Shown here one piece after another: positions 5,812 through 7,457 of a stretch of 7,457 nt of DNA (position 1 is the stretch's first letter; each line of letters opens with the position of its first letter). Where the stretch lies: contig FR901512.1 of the NCBI GenBank assembly GCA_000438355.1, forward strand, positions 1 through 7,457. The letters are read 5' to 3'. The notes under the pieces were generated by a model. It did not search any database and was not told the origin of the DNA. It was given only the letters and a program-made list of their open reading frames with translations. The DNA is from Clostridium sp. CAG:273 (GTDB taxonomy: Bacteria; Bacillota; Clostridia; TANB77; CAG-508). The position numbers and the translations under genes were made by a program.

Positions 5812-7401
5812 TTGAAATCTAACATTATAAAATACATTTTTATAGCATTTGTCATAGGAATACTTATTTTTGCAGTATATTTTCTAAATAAAAATAAAAA
5901 TGAAGAAACTGAAAATAGTCATAATAATAATGTACAATACGAAACAACACAGATGATAACAAATATAAGATTAGGAATATCAGATTTTGATAATATAAAT
6001 CCAATAATAAGTCAAAACAGAGAGGTTATAAATTTATCGACATTAATATTAGAACCACTACTTATGTTAAATTCTAATTATAGAACACAGTATTGTTTGG
6101 CAAAAGAAATAGCAAAATCTGAGGCAACAACTTATGTGGTTAAATTAAATGAAAATACACACTGGAGTGATGGCTCTACATTAACTGCAAAAGATGTCCA
6201 ATTTACAGTAGAAAAAATAAAAGAAAATAAGCAATCTGTGTATGCGGAAAATGTTGCTAGAATAAAGTCAATAGAAATAATAGATTATACAACATTAAAA
6301 ATTATTTTAGATAAAGAAGTACCATTTTTTGAATATAATTTAACATTTCCTATAATTTCCTATAATCAATATAATGAGAAGAATTTAAAAGATGGAATTC
6401 CACTATGTACTGGTATGTATAAAATTACATCTGTAAATGGAGATAAAATAGAATTAGTAAAAAATGATAAATGGAAAAATATAAATACTGTAAATCCAAA
6501 GATAGATAAAATTACAATAAATCTATACAAATCTGCTGGAGAAATTTTTAATGCATTTAAATTAGGAAATATAGACTTAATAAATACAAATAAAATTAAT
6601 ATAGAAGATTATGTTGGCACAATGGGATATAATAAAAAACAGTATGAAGGCAGAGAATACGACTTTTTAGCTTTAAATTGTGAAGATACTATATTAAAAT
6701 ATAAAGAAGTAAGACAAGCTATAAACTATGCTATAGACAAAGAAAACATAGTTGCAAGTATATATAACAATAATTATTCAGTAGCAAATTTTCCTTTAGA
6801 TTATGGACATTGGCTATATCCAGCAGATAGTGAAAAAATTCAACATAATAATGACAAAGCAAAAGAAGTTTTAGAAAATGCTGGTTGGACATATAAATAT
6901 GGTGAGTGGAGAAAAACAGAAAATTATAGAACTAAAACAATTGACTTAACAATTGTAGTAGATAGTACAAATAAAAATAGAGTTAAAGTGGCAAAATTAA
7001 TAGAAAAACAATTAGAAGGTATTGGAATAAATGTATATGTAAATGATGTTACTAAGTCAGGTTATGAAAGAAGATTAAAACAAAAAGACTATGAAATTAT
7101 TCTAACAGGTGTATATAATGCATATAGTCCAGATTTAACATATTTTTATGGAGATAATAATTTAGCTAATTTTGAAAATATGGAAATGACGAATTTGTTA
7201 AATGAAGTAAAAAATATTTCAGATGAAGAAATGTTAAAAGAAAAATATAAAAATATAATAAGTATTTCTAGAGATGAAGCGGCGTATATAGGTTTATATA
7301 GAAACAAAAATACAGTTATTTCAGGGCAAGGATTAATGGGAGAAGTTGCACCAAATAATTATACATCTTATTACAATTTATATAATTGGTATAGACAATA
7401 A
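5812..7401 (+). CDS. Family 5 extracellular solute-binding protein (oligopeptide/nickel type), membrane-anchored
   Basis: This 529-residue protein is a solute-binding protein of the SBP_bac_5 (OppA/DppA-like) family. These proteins capture peptides or other small ligands outside the cell for ABC importers, or act as sensors. Visible family segments are LILEPLLML (about residues 78-86), WSDG followed by TAKDVQFTVE (about 118-134), CTGMYKI (about 199-205, matching the usual GTGPYKI), and VRQAINYAIDKENIV (about 300-314). The N-terminus has lysines, one hydrophobic helix (about 8-25) and then a polar, Asn-rich linker (about 26-45). No cysteine follows the helix, so there is no lipobox; the protein is probably held by an uncleaved signal anchor, or else secreted. 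Start choice is TTG 5812 from the ribosome binding site. No ABC permease or ATPase gene lies in the window, so its transporter and ligand are unknown. No terminator is visible before the window ends. Confidence 0.88.
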   Translation: MKSNIIKYIFIAFVIGILIFAVYFLNKNKNEETENSHNNNVQYETTQMITNIRLGISDFDNINPIISQNREVINLSTLILEPLLMLNSNYRTQYCLAKEIAKSEATTYVVKLNENTHWSDGSTLTAKDVQFTVEKIKENKQSVYAENVARIKSIEIIDYTTLKIILDKEVPFFEYNLTFPIISYNQYNEKNLKDGIPLCTGMYKITSVNGDKIELVKNDKWKNINTVNPKIDKITINLYKSAGEIFNAFKLGNIDLINTNKINIEDYVGTMGYNKKQYEGREYDFLALNCEDTILKYKEVRQAINYAIDKENIVASIYNNNYSVANFPLDYGHWLYPADSEKIQHNNDKAKEVLENAGWTYKYGEWRKTENYRTKTIDLTIVVDSTNKNRVKVAKLIEKQLEGIGINVYVNDVTKSGYERRLKQKDYEIILTGVYNAYSPDLTYFYGDNNLANFENMEMTNLLNEVKNISDEEMLKEKYKNIISISRDEAAYIGLYRNKNTVISGQGLMGEVAPNNYTSYYNLYNWYRQ

Positions 7402-7457
7402 TATTCATTAATTTTACAGTTTGATAGATAATCAATATTATTATGAATCAAAAGAAT

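Noticed and set aside
7397..7442. Inverted repeat AATAATATT / AATATTATT after the solute-binding protein gene
   Set aside because: It is an AT-only 9-bp stem with a 28-base loop and no T-tract; chance is likely at this base composition.
7443..7457. ATG and four codons at the right edge of the window
   Set aside because: No ribosome binding site precedes it and the frame is too short to judge before the window ends.

Overview
This window comes from a very AT-rich, endospore-forming member of the Firmicutes, most likely a Clostridia-type bacterium. The evidence is the strong bias to AT-rich codons (ATA, AGA, AAA), strong AGGAGG-type ribosome binding sites, and sporulation genes (spoIIM, spoVS) beside rny and ymdB. 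I cannot name genus or species from sequence alone. All eight confident genes are on the + strand. No gap exceeds 300 bases, and I see no rRNA, tRNA, CRISPR array or insertion sequence.

Layout. Bases 1-107 are an AT-rich leader without a convincing promoter. Next come spoIIM (engulfment membrane protein, 108-758) and a 216-base gap with promoter-like sequence, then xerD (tyrosine recombinase, 975-1856). A strong rho-independent terminator follows (1919-1960). A near-consensus sigma-A promoter (1977-2005) and a leader with a potential long hairpin precede rny (RNase Y, 2102-3643), which ends in a 12-bp-stem terminator (3681-3716). After that comes a two-gene nucleotidyltransferase/HEPN module resembling MntA-HepT (3816-4498). 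It runs almost directly into ymdB (metallophosphoesterase, 4519-5292). spoVS (5423-5686) has its own possible promoter and a terminator. The last gene (5812-7401) encodes a family 5 (oligopeptide-type) solute-binding protein that appears anchored by a transmembrane helix and not by a lipid.

How the genes fit together. rny-ymdB-spoVS is a neighbourhood known from Bacillus subtilis, and spoIIM near xerD also recalls B. subtilis, where fur lies between them. The departure from this pattern is the AT-rich MntA/HepT-like pair placed between rny and ymdB. Because rny ends in a strong terminator and hepT ends only 20 bases before ymdB, ymdB is probably transcribed from the promoter of the toxin-antitoxin-like pair. 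This is the most interesting feature of the window. A predicted HEPN RNase and its AMP-transferring partner sit between the major mRNA-decay endonuclease and a 2',3'-cyclic-nucleotide phosphodiesterase. Two start codons were moved downstream from the longest open frames (rny and the solute-binding protein), because the longer starts lie inside the ribosome binding sites.
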